Source of the DNA: Ekhidna sp964289745
GTDB lineage: Bacteria > Bacteroidota > Bacteroidia > Cytophagales > Cyclobacteriaceae
Assembly: GCA_964289745.1 (NCBI GenBank)
Contig: CAXYMM010000002.1
Coordinates: forward strand, 1-64,000
Reading direction: 5' to 3'
Length of the DNA stretch: 64,000 bases
The notes below the pieces were generated by a model that saw only the letters and a program-made list of their open reading frames with translations, did not search any database and had not been told where the DNA came from. Made by a program: the position numbers and the translations under genes. Numbering within the stretch: position 1 is the stretch's first letter; every line of letters starts with the position of its first letter. This document shows, in pieces, positions 54,591 to 64,000 of the stretch.

Positions 54591-57500
54591 ATGAAGAAAA
54601 TTTTACTATTTAGTATTATGTTCTTTTTGGCACTATCAACTTTGATAGCGCAGAGAACAGTTTCAGGAAAGGTCACAGATGATGCTGGTGACGCTCTTCC
54701 TGGTGTGAATGTACTGATTAAAGGTACGACCACTGGTACTCAAACTGACTTGGATGGCAATTATAGATTATCAGTATCTGATGATGCTGTATTAGTTGTG
54801 TCTTACGTTGGTTTTGAAACCCAGGAAATTGAAGTCGGGAATCGAACTACTATTGATATTTTGATGAGTGGTGCTACTGAACTGCAAGAAGTTGTAGTTA
54901 CTGCCCAAGGTATAGAAAGAAATAAAGAAGCCTTGGGATTTGCCGTCAGTACCATCAGTTCTGATGAAGTGGCAGATAGAACAGAGGGTGATATCGCTAG
55001 GTCTTTACGGAGTAAGGCTTCTGGGGTTAATATTACTCAACAAAGCGGTATGTCAGGATCTGGAACTAATATCATTATCAGGGGTTACCAATCGTTTACA
55101 GGTAATAACCAGCCTCTTTTTATTGTAGATGGTGTTCCATTTAATACCAATACAAACGTTTCAGCTCCGAATGATAATTTGGCAACGAATGCTCAATTTG
55201 CAAATGGCCAGAATAATGGATCTTCCAGGTTTTTAGATTTAGACCCTAACAATATTGCTGAAATTAGTATCCTTAAAGGACTTGCTGCCGCTACGCTGTA
55301 CGGTACGCAAGGGCGTAATGGGGTAGTGCTAATTACCACCAAAACGGGATCTAGCGGAAGCGGAAATAAGAAAATGGATGTTTCTGTGACGCAATCTGCT
55401 TTTGCAAACCAAATTGCATCTTTACCTGATTATCAAGATTCGTATGGTAACGGTTTTGATCAGGTCTTTGGATGGTTCTTTAGTAACTGGGGGCCTAGAT
55501 TCAATAAAGACGGTCTCGCTGGGTATGCTAGTGACAACACTATTTCAGATGACGGTTTCTTACCTCACCCCTATTCTCAATATTCTAACCCTAAATTAAG
55601 GGCTGCCTTCCCTGAATACCAGAGAACTTCAGCGGATGCTGATGCTATTAAAACAGAAGGAGCGAACAGACCAGGTGCACCCTATAAATGGCAACCTTAC
55701 GACAACGTTAAAGATTTCTTTAGAACAGGTATGGTTTACAATACCTCGGTAAATGCGAGAGGAACGAGTGATGATGGTAAGAGCAGCTACAGCTTAAACT
55801 TCGGGTACTTAAGTGATGAAGGTTTTACGCCAGGCAACGAATTAGAAAGAATTTCATTTTCAGTTGGTGGTAGAACCAAGTTAGATAATGGCTTGTCGAT
55901 TAACGGAACGATGAACATCTCGAGAACGGATTACACCGCCCCACCTGTTTCTGCTAGTGAAGGAAATGGAGCTTTCAATCCCTCTGGCGGAAACCCTGTT
56001 TCTTCCTCCGTTTTTGGTCACGTATTTTTTACTCCAAGAAGCATCGACTTAAAAAATCTTCCCTTTCAAAATCCATTGGACGGAAGTAGTGTCTACTACA
56101 GAAATGGAAACGATATCCAGAATCCAAATTGGACGGTAGCCAATGCCTTTAATGGTCAAATTACAGACAGAGCATTTGGTACCTTAGGAGCGAGTTATGA
56201 GATTATCGATAACCTTAACATAGCTTATAGATTGGGTTACGATCTATACACTGAGTCGAACCGAGGGGGACAGAACAAAGGGGGTATTGATGGACCGCTT
56301 ACTGGAGAATACAGAACTTTTGATAACCGAAATGCGATATGGGATCATACCATTACCATTAATGGAAATTTTGATCTTTCAAGCAATGTTGGCCTTAGCT
56401 TTAACGTAGGTACTCAGCTTAGAAGAAATGAGTTCGAACAGCAAGGTGTTATCAGTAATAATCAGTTGGTATTTGGTACCTTCAGACATTTTAACTTTAC
56501 AGATCAATCGCCTATTCAGCGTTCTAGTGAACAAAATATTGTTGGACTGTTTGGTCAGGCTGAGGTTGATGTTAATGGTTATTTTTTCTTAACCCTTGCA
56601 GCTAGACGAGATGCGGTATCTAACTTCTCTAAAGATAATAGAACCTTGTTTTACCCTAGTGTGAGTGCTTCAGTTGTTCTATCTGAACTTTTCCCAAGTA
56701 TTACGAGTCCAAATTATTTGAATTTCGCAAAATTAAGAGTAGGTTTTGGTACTTCTGCGGGATTTGAAACAGGATACCCTACAGTGTCTGTCATCAATGC
56801 TAATCCACGACAATTTGTCAATTCTTCAGGTAACATTGTATCTGGAAATACTACTGGATCTCTTCTAGGAAATCCTAACCTAAAGCCAGAGAGACAAGAG
56901 GAGCTTGAACTCGGACTAGAGGTAAGAGCATGGAAAAACAGAGTAAACCTAGATCTATCGTGGTACAGAAGAGCTTCCTCTGATCAGATTATTCGAAATC
57001 CTCTTGACCCCTCAACTGGATACCTTTCTACCTTTACAAACATTGGTGAGGTAGTTACAAAAGGATTAGAAGTAGATTTAGGTGTAGATGTTATCAAAAC
57101 TTCGGCAGTGACGTGGAATATCCGATCCAACTTCACGAGGTATAGAAGTGAGGTAACCGATCTTGACTCAGACCAACTCAACATTGCGGGTTTTACTAAT
57201 CTCGGAAATTTTGCCATAAAGGGAGAGCCTTTGGGCATAATGCAAGGAAGTAGAATAAAACGAAATAATAATGGTGATAAATTGGTTAACAGTACAGGTA
57301 GGTATATAGAAGAGGAAGGAACCTTCAAAATAGGGGATCCGACTCCCGATTTTATATTGAACGTCAGTCAATCTTTATCTTTCAAAAACTTTACGCTATC
57401 TGCTGTAATTAATTATCAGCAAGGTGGTGATGTATATTCCAGAACAGTATCAACTTTATTGGGTAGAGGTTTGACTACTGACACGGAGGATAGAACGCAG

Positions 57501-57884
57501 ACGTTTATCTTAGAGGGCGTTAAAGAAAATGGAGATGGAACCTTCTCACCTAACGACCTTCAGATCAACAACTCTTCTTTTTACTTTTCAAACGTACTAT
57601 TCGGACCTGATGAACTAGGCGTTTTTGATGCGACGACTATCAGACTTCAAGAAGTTTCTTTGACTTACTCGTTGCCTAAGAGTGTGCTTCAGAATACGCC
57701 ATTTGGTACGGTTTCAATTACGGCGTCAGGCTTTAACTTGTGGTACAATGCTGTTAACATGCCTTCGGGAACAAACTTCGATCCAAACGTAGCAGGACTT
57801 GGAGTGGGTAATGGACAAGGCTTTGACTTTTTGAATGGTCCAAGTTCTAAGCGATACGGCGGTACCTTAAAATTTACTTTTTAA
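54591..57884 (+). CDS. SusC/RagA family TonB-linked outer membrane protein
   Basis: About 1097 residues. Signal peptide MKKILLFSIMFFLALSTLIA; an in-frame ATG at 54570 would add seven residues. A carboxypeptidase-like domain (VSGKVTDDAGDALPGVNVLI) is followed by the plug start LQEVVVTAQG, the SusC hallmark FIVDGVPFNT, a plug end (LYGTQGRNGVVLITTKTG) and a 22-strand barrel ending YGGTLKFTF. It imports glycans or peptides as a lid-and-barrel complex with the SusD protein made from the next gene, 28 bases away. A possible Bacteroidota -7 box TAAATTTG lies at 54510-54517; no clear -33 box was seen. The substrate is unknown. Confidence 0.96.
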   Translation: MKKILLFSIMFFLALSTLIAQRTVSGKVTDDAGDALPGVNVLIKGTTTGTQTDLDGNYRLSVSDDAVLVVSYVGFETQEIEVGNRTTIDILMSGATELQEVVVTAQGIERNKEALGFAVSTISSDEVADRTEGDIARSLRSKASGVNITQQSGMSGSGTNIIIRGYQSFTGNNQPLFIVDGVPFNTNTNVSAPNDNLATNAQFANGQNNGSSRFLDLDPNNIAEISILKGLAAATLYGTQGRNGVVLITTKTGSSGSGNKKMDVSVTQSAFANQIASLPDYQDSYGNGFDQVFGWFFSNWGPRFNKDGLAGYASDNTISDDGFLPHPYSQYSNPKLRAAFPEYQRTSADADAIKTEGANRPGAPYKWQPYDNVKDFFRTGMVYNTSVNARGTSDDGKSSYSLNFGYLSDEGFTPGNELERISFSVGGRTKLDNGLSINGTMNISRTDYTAPPVSASEGNGAFNPSGGNPVSSSVFGHVFFTPRSIDLKNLPFQNPLDGSSVYYRNGNDIQNPNWTVANAFNGQITDRAFGTLGASYEIIDNLNIAYRLGYDLYTESNRGGQNKGGIDGPLTGEYRTFDNRNAIWDHTITINGNFDLSSNVGLSFNVGTQLRRNEFEQQGVISNNQLVFGTFRHFNFTDQSPIQRSSEQNIVGLFGQAEVDVNGYFFLTLAARRDAVSNFSKDNRTLFYPSVSASVVLSELFPSITSPNYLNFAKLRVGFGTSAGFETGYPTVSVINANPRQFVNSSGNIVSGNTTGSLLGNPNLKPERQEELELGLEVRAWKNRVNLDLSWYRRASSDQIIRNPLDPSTGYLSTFTNIGEVVTKGLEVDLGVDVIKTSAVTWNIRSNFTRYRSEVTDLDSDQLNIAGFTNLGNFAIKGEPLGIMQGSRIKRNNNGDKLVNSTGRYIEEEGTFKIGDPTPDFILNVSQSLSFKNFTLSAVINYQQGGDVYSRTVSTLLGRGLTTDTEDRTQTFILEGVKENGDGTFSPNDLQINNSSFYFSNVLFGPDELGVFDATTIRLQEVSLTYSLPKSVLQNTPFGTVSITASGFNLWYNAVNMPSGTNFDPNVAGLGVGNGQGFDFLNGPSSKRYGGTLKFTF

Positions 57885-57912
57885 GGATAAATCAACTTCA
57901 AATTATTTAAAT

Positions 57913-59589
57913 ATGAAAATGATGATTAATAATATTTCGAAAGCGTTCACACTTGCAGCTGTCTTTTTCTTAGGTGCGTGTGAAACGACTGAATTGGATT
58001 TAACACAAAATCCAAATGGACTAACGCCTGAAGCGGCAAGTACAGATGGTTACATCAGTTCTATTCAGGAAGATTTTGGAACCCTGATCGCTTCAATGGA
58101 AGTAGAAGCTTCTGAGACCGTTAGAATCTTGAATATGGCTGGTAGACAATACCAGCAAGCGTTTGCACCAACTCGGTTTAGTAATGAATGGGCAGAGGCA
58201 TATCAGCAAATCTTGTTTGATATTAGACAACTGACGCCCCTGGCCACTAAAGGTTCTGAGTGGCATCATATTGGAATGGCTCAAGTACTTGAAGCCTATG
58301 TTTTGGTTACCCTTGTCGACTTTTTTGGAGATATACCTTACACTGAGGCTTTCAAGGGGGCATCGAATTTGAATCCAAAGACTGATGCTGGAGCCTTGGT
58401 TTATTCAGAGGCAATTTTTTTGTTAGATGCTGCAATCGCAAATTTTAAAAGAACCGATGCCTTAATTGAACCTAGAAATGATCTCTTCTACGGAGGTAAC
58501 TGGGGAAATTGGATAAAAGCCGCAAATTCAATCAAAATGAAAATTTATGTAGCTACACGATTGGTTGATGAGGATGCTACGACTGCATTTGATTCAATTG
58601 TTGCTACCGGCGAATATATCAAGACGACAGATGAAGATTTCCAGTTTCCATGGGCTACCTCATTCAACAACCCTGATGCAAGACATCCAAACTACGTAAC
58701 TGATTATACGCCTGGCGGAGCCAATACGTACATGTCTAACTGGCTAATGGATTACATGTTGAATAGTAAAGTCGGTAACGGGAATGTTGCTTTTGAGGAT
58801 TCAGATCCAAGAATGAAGTATTACTTCTACAGGCAAGTTTCAACAGTACCACAAAATAATCCAAACTTGATTAATTGTGTTGCGGAAACCGCACCCGACC
58901 ATTACAAAGATGATGATGTTTTTTGCAGCTTAGCTAGCGGCTATTGGGGAAGGGATCATGGCGATGATGATGGGATACCTCCTGATGGTCAATTGAGAAC
59001 TACTTTTGGAGTATATCCTGCAGGAGGTCGATTTGATGACAACTCTTTCGAGGTAATTGCAAGTATTAGTTTAGGAGCCGGTGGAGCAGGTATTACACCT
59101 ATCATGTTGGCTTCTTGGGTAGACGTAATGCGCGCAGAAATGGCTCTTGTTGGAGGGGATGCATCTGCCGCAAATGCCTTACTTCAAGATGGTGTAGCTA
59201 AATCTTTCGCCAAAGTAAGAGCCTTTGGTCAGAGGGATGCTGCTGCTGACCTTTCAACGGCTCCTTCTACCGATTTGGATGATGCTTACATACGTGAATT
59301 AGGCCAACTATTCAGTGCTGCCGCAGATGATAATGAACGAATGGATTTATTAGGTTCAGAGTATTTTGTTATGTTGTTTGGCAATGGACTCGATGCGTTC
59401 AACTTCTACAGAAGAACCGGTCGTCCATCAACATTGCAACCAAATTTGGAACCAGATCCAGGAGCATTTTTTGCTTCCTTCTTCTATCCTCCAGTTTTTG
59501 TAGAGGTTAATTCTTCTGTTGGGCAAAAAGAGAATATCGAAACTCCAGTTTTCTGGGCTGTTGGAGCACCTAAACCATTAGCTAACTAA
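57913..59589 (+). CDS. SusD/RagB family nutrient-binding outer membrane lipoprotein
   Basis: 558-residue lipoprotein with lipobox FFLGAC and the SusD opening DLTQNPNGLTPEAAS. TPR-like helices include HIGMAQVLEAYVLVTLVDF, then FGDIPYTEAFKG, and YGGNWGNWIKAANSIKMKIY. It fits the SusD-like_2 subgroup that does not need sugar substrates; peptides or other oligomers are possible. It forms the lid of the SusC channel. The next gene starts 12 bases later. Confidence 0.95.
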   Translation: MKMMINNISKAFTLAAVFFLGACETTELDLTQNPNGLTPEAASTDGYISSIQEDFGTLIASMEVEASETVRILNMAGRQYQQAFAPTRFSNEWAEAYQQILFDIRQLTPLATKGSEWHHIGMAQVLEAYVLVTLVDFFGDIPYTEAFKGASNLNPKTDAGALVYSEAIFLLDAAIANFKRTDALIEPRNDLFYGGNWGNWIKAANSIKMKIYVATRLVDEDATTAFDSIVATGEYIKTTDEDFQFPWATSFNNPDARHPNYVTDYTPGGANTYMSNWLMDYMLNSKVGNGNVAFEDSDPRMKYYFYRQVSTVPQNNPNLINCVAETAPDHYKDDDVFCSLASGYWGRDHGDDDGIPPDGQLRTTFGVYPAGGRFDDNSFEVIASISLGAGGAGITPIMLASWVDVMRAEMALVGGDASAANALLQDGVAKSFAKVRAFGQRDAAADLSTAPSTDLDDAYIRELGQLFSAAADDNERMDLLGSEYFVMLFGNGLDAFNFYRRTGRPSTLQPNLEPDPGAFFASFFYPPVFVEVNSSVGQKENIETPVFWAVGAPKPLAN

Positions 59590-59601
59590 TAAGATATAAT
59601 T

Positions 59602-60840
59602 ATGAAAAAACATATTTTTAAAATATTTGGGTTAGCGGCATTAATATTAGTGTCCTGCTCAGAGGAATTGATTGTCGATGAAGTGATCGACAGTACTACC
59701 AGCGGTGGTGTTCTAAGGAATCTTGGAGTAACCAATGGGCTGGATATCGAAACTGGAACATCCACATGGTCAATTGTGCTTGAAGCACAAGATGGGTCAA
59801 ATGGTAAGCTTCTTAAAGAAGTAAAAGTATCAGTTGGATTTAATGATGTGGACAGTGCTGGTACTAAAACAACAGCAGAGAGTGAGTATACCAGGATTCC
59901 AGCTTCAGCGTTTAACGAAAAAACAGACAAGAATACGCATAAGCTTCCTGTTACCACTTTTACAGTTACGCTAGATGAGTTGCGTAATCACTTAGGAGCG
60001 AATGCAGTAGTCAGCGCAAAGGATGAATTTACCATTAGTTTCGCTATGGAACTAACAGATGGTCGAATCTTCAATGCAGACAATGCGACAGGTGATATTA
60101 CAAGATCGGGTTTTTTCTCTTATTTTAACGCACAGTTTGCTTACGATGCTGAGATAGGTGATCCTCAAAGGCTGGTATTGTCTTCATCAGTAATCAAAGA
60201 TGCAAATAAAACGGGTGGAAGGTTAAAGAATGGCGACGTTGATACTTTATTCTTTACTTTCAACAAGGATTCATTAGTGGTTGTTCCGACGGTTACAAGA
60301 ATCTCTTCTGGTGGTGTTACGGATGATGTTGTTGGTGCGCTCACTCAAAATGCAAAGAAAAAAACTGAGTGGTTTTTGTTGTACACTGCTGGTTCGGTAG
60401 ATGATGATACTATTTCATTTAGAATATCAGGAGGAGCAGCTGTAGCTAACTTGCCAATGGTGAATGATACGCTTAAAAATACGTACTTCATTGACACTAC
60501 TCCACCGGCTGGTAAATTAAGTGGATCATCCGTTACTACTGATCCTGGAGGCAGATTCCTAAAAGTAGCATTTAATTTGGCTTATGAGACCCTAAAGGAA
60601 AAGGATACTCTGCAAATAACAATTGCTAATAATGGTGGTGCTGCTTTCGATGCTCAGAGTTTAGAAGTGGTTACTGCGGAAGGAGGACAGGATATTATTC
60701 CATTGTCTTTTGTACCTCAGGTTTCAGGTACAGCACTTACACAAGGTCGTCTTGACTTAAGGGTAACGGTGACTGATGTTGAAGACTTAGTAGGAAATAA
60801 AACAACAGATGTTGTCGATATTGTTTTGGGGGGCACATAA
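59602..60840 (+). CDS. Exported lipoprotein, third gene of the sus-like operon
   Basis: 412 residues with signal peptide and lipobox (LAALILVSC). The rest looks like a chain of Ig-like beta domains (VLEAQDGSNGKLLKEVKVSV, FTFNKDSLVVVPTVTRISSG, RVTVTDVEDLVGNKTTDVV). It occupies the SusE/F position after SusD and could be a surface substrate-binding protein. I recognise no named family. A strong terminator follows. Confidence 0.7.
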   Translation: MKKHIFKIFGLAALILVSCSEELIVDEVIDSTTSGGVLRNLGVTNGLDIETGTSTWSIVLEAQDGSNGKLLKEVKVSVGFNDVDSAGTKTTAESEYTRIPASAFNEKTDKNTHKLPVTTFTVTLDELRNHLGANAVVSAKDEFTISFAMELTDGRIFNADNATGDITRSGFFSYFNAQFAYDAEIGDPQRLVLSSSVIKDANKTGGRLKNGDVDTLFFTFNKDSLVVVPTVTRISSGGVTDDVVGALTQNAKKKTEWFLLYTAGSVDDDTISFRISGGAAVANLPMVNDTLKNTYFIDTTPPAGKLSGSSVTTDPGGRFLKVAFNLAYETLKEKDTLQITIANNGGAAFDAQSLEVVTAEGGQDIIPLSFVPQVSGTALTQGRLDLRVTVTDVEDLVGNKTTDVVDIVLGGT

Positions 60841-60870
60841 TAACTGGTGCTTTCCATGAATAATTTTTTG

Positions 60871-60905
60871 AAGCCGCCTGCTCATTGAGTGGGCGGCTTT
60901 ATTTT
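60871..60905 (+). terminator. Terminator of the SusC/SusD operon
   Basis: AAGCCGCC pairs with GGCGGCTT, an 8-bp GC-rich stem with a 13-base loop that can pair further inside (CTC/GAG), followed by TATTTTAT. It begins 30 bases after the lipoprotein stop and 13 bases before the next start. Confidence 0.85.
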
Positions 60906-60917
60906 ATCTGCATTATT

Positions 60918-63900
60918 ATGAATAGATTCTGCTCCCTTTTAATTGCTTGTATTTTTCTTTTTTCTAGCTGTAGCAAGTCATCTCAATCATCAGTTAATAA
61001 AACGCCTGTTTTCACCTTGCTCTCTTCGAGTTATACAGGAGTTGACTTTATAAATAAGATAGAGGCCAATGTTTCGAATAAAGCGAATGTTTTTGATTTC
61101 GACTATTTCTATAATGGTGCTGGGGTGGCCACCGTAGACATAAACAATGATGGTTTACTGGATCTTTTCTTTACGGCCAATCAAACGATGAATAAGCTAT
61201 ATCTGAATGTGGGCAACCTTCAGTTTAAAGATATTACCGAAGGTGCTGGAATTAATACGGGTAAGGGGTGGTCTACGGGCGTTTCTTTCGCAGATGTGAA
61301 TGATGATGGATGGCAAGATATTTATGTTTCACAAGGCGGCCCTTATGTTGGGGAAAAGAGCAAAAACCTTCTTTTTATAAACCAAAAAAATCAAACCTTT
61401 AACGAAGAAGCAGATCTATACGGGCTTGCAGATAAATCCATTTCCAGCCAATCGGTCTTTTTTGACTTTGATAAAGACGGAGATTTAGATTGTTTTGTAA
61501 TGAATGAAAATGAACTGTACGGGACTCATCCCAATGTTTTTTACAGCCTGACCAAAAACGATGATGAGTTGTTGTACCGTTGCTCATCCCATTTTTATAG
61601 AAATGACAATGGTCATTTCACAGATATTTCCAGAGCGTGCGGAGTACTAAAACCTTCTTTTGGACTGGGTCTTATTGTTAGTGATATCAATAATGATAGC
61701 TGGCTGGATATCTATGTAGCCAACGACTACTATGTTCCAGATATGATGTTTATCAACAAATCAGACGGAACATTTTCTAATATGATAGACGAATACACAA
61801 ATCAGGTCTCATTTTTTGGAATGGGTGTGGATATAGCGGATATCAATGCGGATAATTATAACGATATATTTGTTTTAGATATGGCCTCAACGGATCATTA
61901 TAGAGCCAAAACATTAATGGCTTCCATGAATGTAGATGCCTTCAAGCTACTTACCGAAGAGTTGAATCTTCAGCATCAATACATGTTTAACTCGCTTCAA
62001 CTTAATTCAGGTGATTCGTTTTTTAAAAATATTTCACAACTAACTAAAATGGCAAAGTCTGATTGGAGTTGGGCTGTACTGTTAAATGATTTTGATAATA
62101 ACTCCACGACAGATGTCTTTATTACAAACGGATATCGAAAATACGCTTTGGATAACGACACTCAAACACAAGTACTAGATGCTCGCAAAAAATATGGCAA
62201 CAACGTTCCCTTAGAAATAAAGCGAGATCTCTATGAAAAAATGCCCTCAGAAAAGCTTTCAAATCTTTTTTTTAAGAATAATGATAATCTAAAGTTTGAG
62301 GAAGTATCTGAAAGTTGGGGACTTTCAAAACCCTCGTATTCTAATGGTGCTGCATATGCTGATCTTGATAATGACGGTGACTTAGATTTGGTTATTAACA
62401 ACATTGACGATGAGGCGTTCATTTATCAAAACACAACGACGGAAAATAATGCAGGAAACTACCTCCAAATTAAGTTTGATGGATCTGTGCATTCTTTTAC
62501 GAAAGTAACTATTCAGTCGTCTGGCAAGACTCAAACAAAAGAAAGTAACGCAGTGAGAGGCTATTTATCAGCAATGGATCCATCCATTCATTTTGGTTTG
62601 GGTAGTGCCGATAAAATTGATGTACTTAAGATAGAATGGTTATCAGGGGCTACCCAGCTACTTTACAACCTAAATGCTAATCAATCCATTGTTATTAAAG
62701 AGACAGATGCTGAAGTAGATTTAAAGGATGAACCTTTCAATTACAATCCATTTGAATTCATTTCGAATACCTCTTTAAACGTGAACTTTACTCACAGAGA
62801 AAATAACTATGATGATTTCGAGGTAGAAACATTGCTTCCGTACAGGCAGTCAAATCTCGGACCTAGTATTACGGTTGGAGATATTAACGGCGATGAACTG
62901 GATGATTTATTTATAGGAAGTTCAATTGGACAGAGTCCGCAACTATACGTTCAGACAACAAATGGGGACTTTGCTGATGCCACTTCTGATGCATTGAAGT
63001 TTGACTTTTTATTTGAAGACATGGAAGCTGCTTTTTTAGATATAGATAATGATGGAGACCACGATCTTTATGTCGCTACCGGTGGCTATGAATTTGAAAT
63101 TGAAAATGGAAATTTCCAAGATCGATTATATGTAAACAATGGCTTTGGTGGCTACTTAAAAGCAATTGATAGCACCCTGTTAAGGACTAAATTGAGCGGT
63201 AAATCAGTTGCAATATTAGACTACAACAATGATGGGTTAGACGATATAATAGTAGGGACACGCATAATACCAGGTAAGTATCCAATGTCCGATCGATCAA
63301 TATTATATCGAAACACGGGTAGAAACCTTGTTGATGTGACTGCCGAAGTTATACCCGACTTATTGACGTTCGGAATGATCAATAAAATTTTGGCTACAGA
63401 TTTTGATTTGGATGGCCTGATAGATTTACTTGTGCTAGGGGAATGGACTGGGGTAGGGTTATTTCGAAATACGGGGGTTGGCTTCCAAGACATATCCTCA
63501 ACGGTAGGTCTGAATCAATTGAAAGGGTGGTGGTTCAATGTTGCGGAACTAGACATCAATAATGATGGGCTACCAGATTATCTACTGGGAAATTTAGGGT
63601 TAAACTCTAAATACGCTGCAAGTCATGAAAAGCCATTGAAAATTTTTGCCAAAGATTTTGATGATAATGGCTCGTGGGATGTTGTACTAAGCAACGCTTA
63701 TAAGGACAATTATGTCCCACTTCGAGGCAGAGAGTGTTCTTCTAATCAAATGCCGTTTATTGCTGATAATTTTCCGACTTACGATCTTTTTGCAAAAGCG
63801 ACCATTGAGGATGTTTACGGAGATAAGCTCAATAGTGCATACAGTAGAGAAGTAAATGAATTTCGATCCATGCTACTGGTAAATAAGGGAGATGGAAATT

Positions 63901-64000
63901 TTGAGATTAGTCCATTGCCTATGGAAGCCCAAATTGCGCCAATTCTAGATTCGGAGGTTTTGGATCTCAATGGAGATGGGTTTGATGATGTGGTAATGAT
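60918..64000 (+). CDS. VCBS/FG-GAP repeat lipoprotein with ASPIC/UnbV domain, cut by window edge
   Basis: At least 1027 codons open to the window end. Signal peptide MNRFCSLLIACIFLFSSC with lipobox. FG-GAP/VCBS repeats with Ca-binding loops fill the protein: VDINNDGLLDLFFTAN, ADVNDDGWQDIYVS, DFDKDGDLDCFVM, ADLDNDGDLDLVINN and many later ones such as DINGDELDDLFIG. An ASPIC/UnbV domain lies at about 540-595 (MDPSIHFGLGSADKIDVLKI, then WLSGATQLL). RGRECSSNQMPFI near the end is a conserved mark of this Bacteroidota subfamily. It should be a large surface beta-propeller protein. It follows the SusC/SusD operon after a terminator, so it may be expressed separately or by read-through; in relatives it often accompanies sus-type genes. 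Confidence 0.93.
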   Translation, partial: MNRFCSLLIACIFLFSSCSKSSQSSVNKTPVFTLLSSSYTGVDFINKIEANVSNKANVFDFDYFYNGAGVATVDINNDGLLDLFFTANQTMNKLYLNVGNLQFKDITEGAGINTGKGWSTGVSFADVNDDGWQDIYVSQGGPYVGEKSKNLLFINQKNQTFNEEADLYGLADKSISSQSVFFDFDKDGDLDCFVMNENELYGTHPNVFYSLTKNDDELLYRCSSHFYRNDNGHFTDISRACGVLKPSFGLGLIVSDINNDSWLDIYVANDYYVPDMMFINKSDGTFSNMIDEYTNQVSFFGMGVDIADINADNYNDIFVLDMASTDHYRAKTLMASMNVDAFKLLTEELNLQHQYMFNSLQLNSGDSFFKNISQLTKMAKSDWSWAVLLNDFDNNSTTDVFITNGYRKYALDNDTQTQVLDARKKYGNNVPLEIKRDLYEKMPSEKLSNLFFKNNDNLKFEEVSESWGLSKPSYSNGAAYADLDNDGDLDLVINNIDDEAFIYQNTTTENNAGNYLQIKFDGSVHSFTKVTIQSSGKTQTKESNAVRGYLSAMDPSIHFGLGSADKIDVLKIEWLSGATQLLYNLNANQSIVIKETDAEVDLKDEPFNYNPFEFISNTSLNVNFTHRENNYDDFEVETLLPYRQSNLGPSITVGDINGDELDDLFIGSSIGQSPQLYVQTTNGDFADATSDALKFDFLFEDMEAAFLDIDNDGDHDLYVATGGYEFEIENGNFQDRLYVNNGFGGYLKAIDSTLLRTKLSGKSVAILDYNNDGLDDIIVGTRIIPGKYPMSDRSILYRNTGRNLVDVTAEVIPDLLTFGMINKILATDFDLDGLIDLLVLGEWTGVGLFRNTGVGFQDISSTVGLNQLKGWWFNVAELDINNDGLPDYLLGNLGLNSKYAASHEKPLKIFAKDFDDNGSWDVVLSNAYKDNYVPLRGRECSSNQMPFIADNFPTYDLFAKATIEDVYGDKLNSAYSREVNEFRSMLLVNKGDGNFEISPLPMEAQIAPILDSEVLDLNGDGFDDVVM

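Noticed and set aside
1..64000. tRNA, rRNA, CRISPR or phage genes
   Set aside because: No cloverleaf, repeat-spacer array, rRNA segment or phage structural gene was recognised on either strand.

Overview
The window looks like a chromosome segment from a gliding, probably marine or surface-living member of the Bacteroidota, most likely order Cytophagales. This rests on the gliding genes gldA-gldF-gldG, a SusC/SusD outer-membrane pair, a type II (GSII) glutamine synthetase, a DUF4296 lipoprotein beside mutS2, a DUF58/BatA block, VCBS/ASPIC surface lipoproteins, AT-rich spacers and the near absence of Shine-Dalgarno sequences. No rRNA, tRNA, CRISPR or phage genes were seen.

Layout. 1-2.2 kb: nitrogen assimilation (GSII fragment, small exported protein, Amt transporter). 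2.6-10.8 kb: a large FAD/Fe-S oxidoreductase, a YfhO membrane protein, a tiny membrane peptide, a SPOR-domain protein and a lipoprotein serpin. 11.2-13.4 kb: a dgcN-dgcA-like pair that may catabolise D-glutamate. 13.4-16.7 kb: a decayed peptide-natural-product locus with a 42-residue double-glycine precursor, a terminator-like hairpin, an amidohydrolase, a truncated unknown gene, the 3' half of an HlyD-type export gene and a nuclease fragment. 17-21.5 kb: rmuC, an orphan GroES-like gene and a TonB-dependent receptor killed by a nonsense codon, a deletion and a frameshift.

21.5-30.3 kb is the most unusual part. It is an all-minus-strand lipoprotein operon: a C10 (streptopain-type) protease, three tandem copies of an unrecognised two-domain lipoprotein, a C11 (clostripain-type) protease and a small lipoprotein. 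Each extra copy carries a fossil of the C10 3' end fused to the first codons of the clostripain gene, which records how the array arose. The third copy is split by an IS1595-family element with a perfect 8-bp target duplication. A 19/20-bp direct repeat lies outside each end of the locus.

30.3-54.4 kb is mostly housekeeping: BatA/DUF58, DUF4296-mutS2-cytochrome b5-like, a flippase, TauE/SafE, folK, sppA, a wrecked FAD dehydrogenase, an FMN reductase, gldA-gldF-gldG-DUF4340-like, dnaN, rarA, purine nucleoside phosphorylase, a class III aminotransferase and a two-gene transketolase. 54.6-64 kb holds a nutrient-uptake operon (SusC, SusD, a lipoprotein, a strong terminator) followed by a giant VCBS/ASPIC lipoprotein that runs off the end.

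Five degraded genes in 64 kb (HlyD, SNase, TonB receptor, FAD dehydrogenase, IS-split lipoprotein) suggest active loss of accessory functions between conserved housekeeping blocks.
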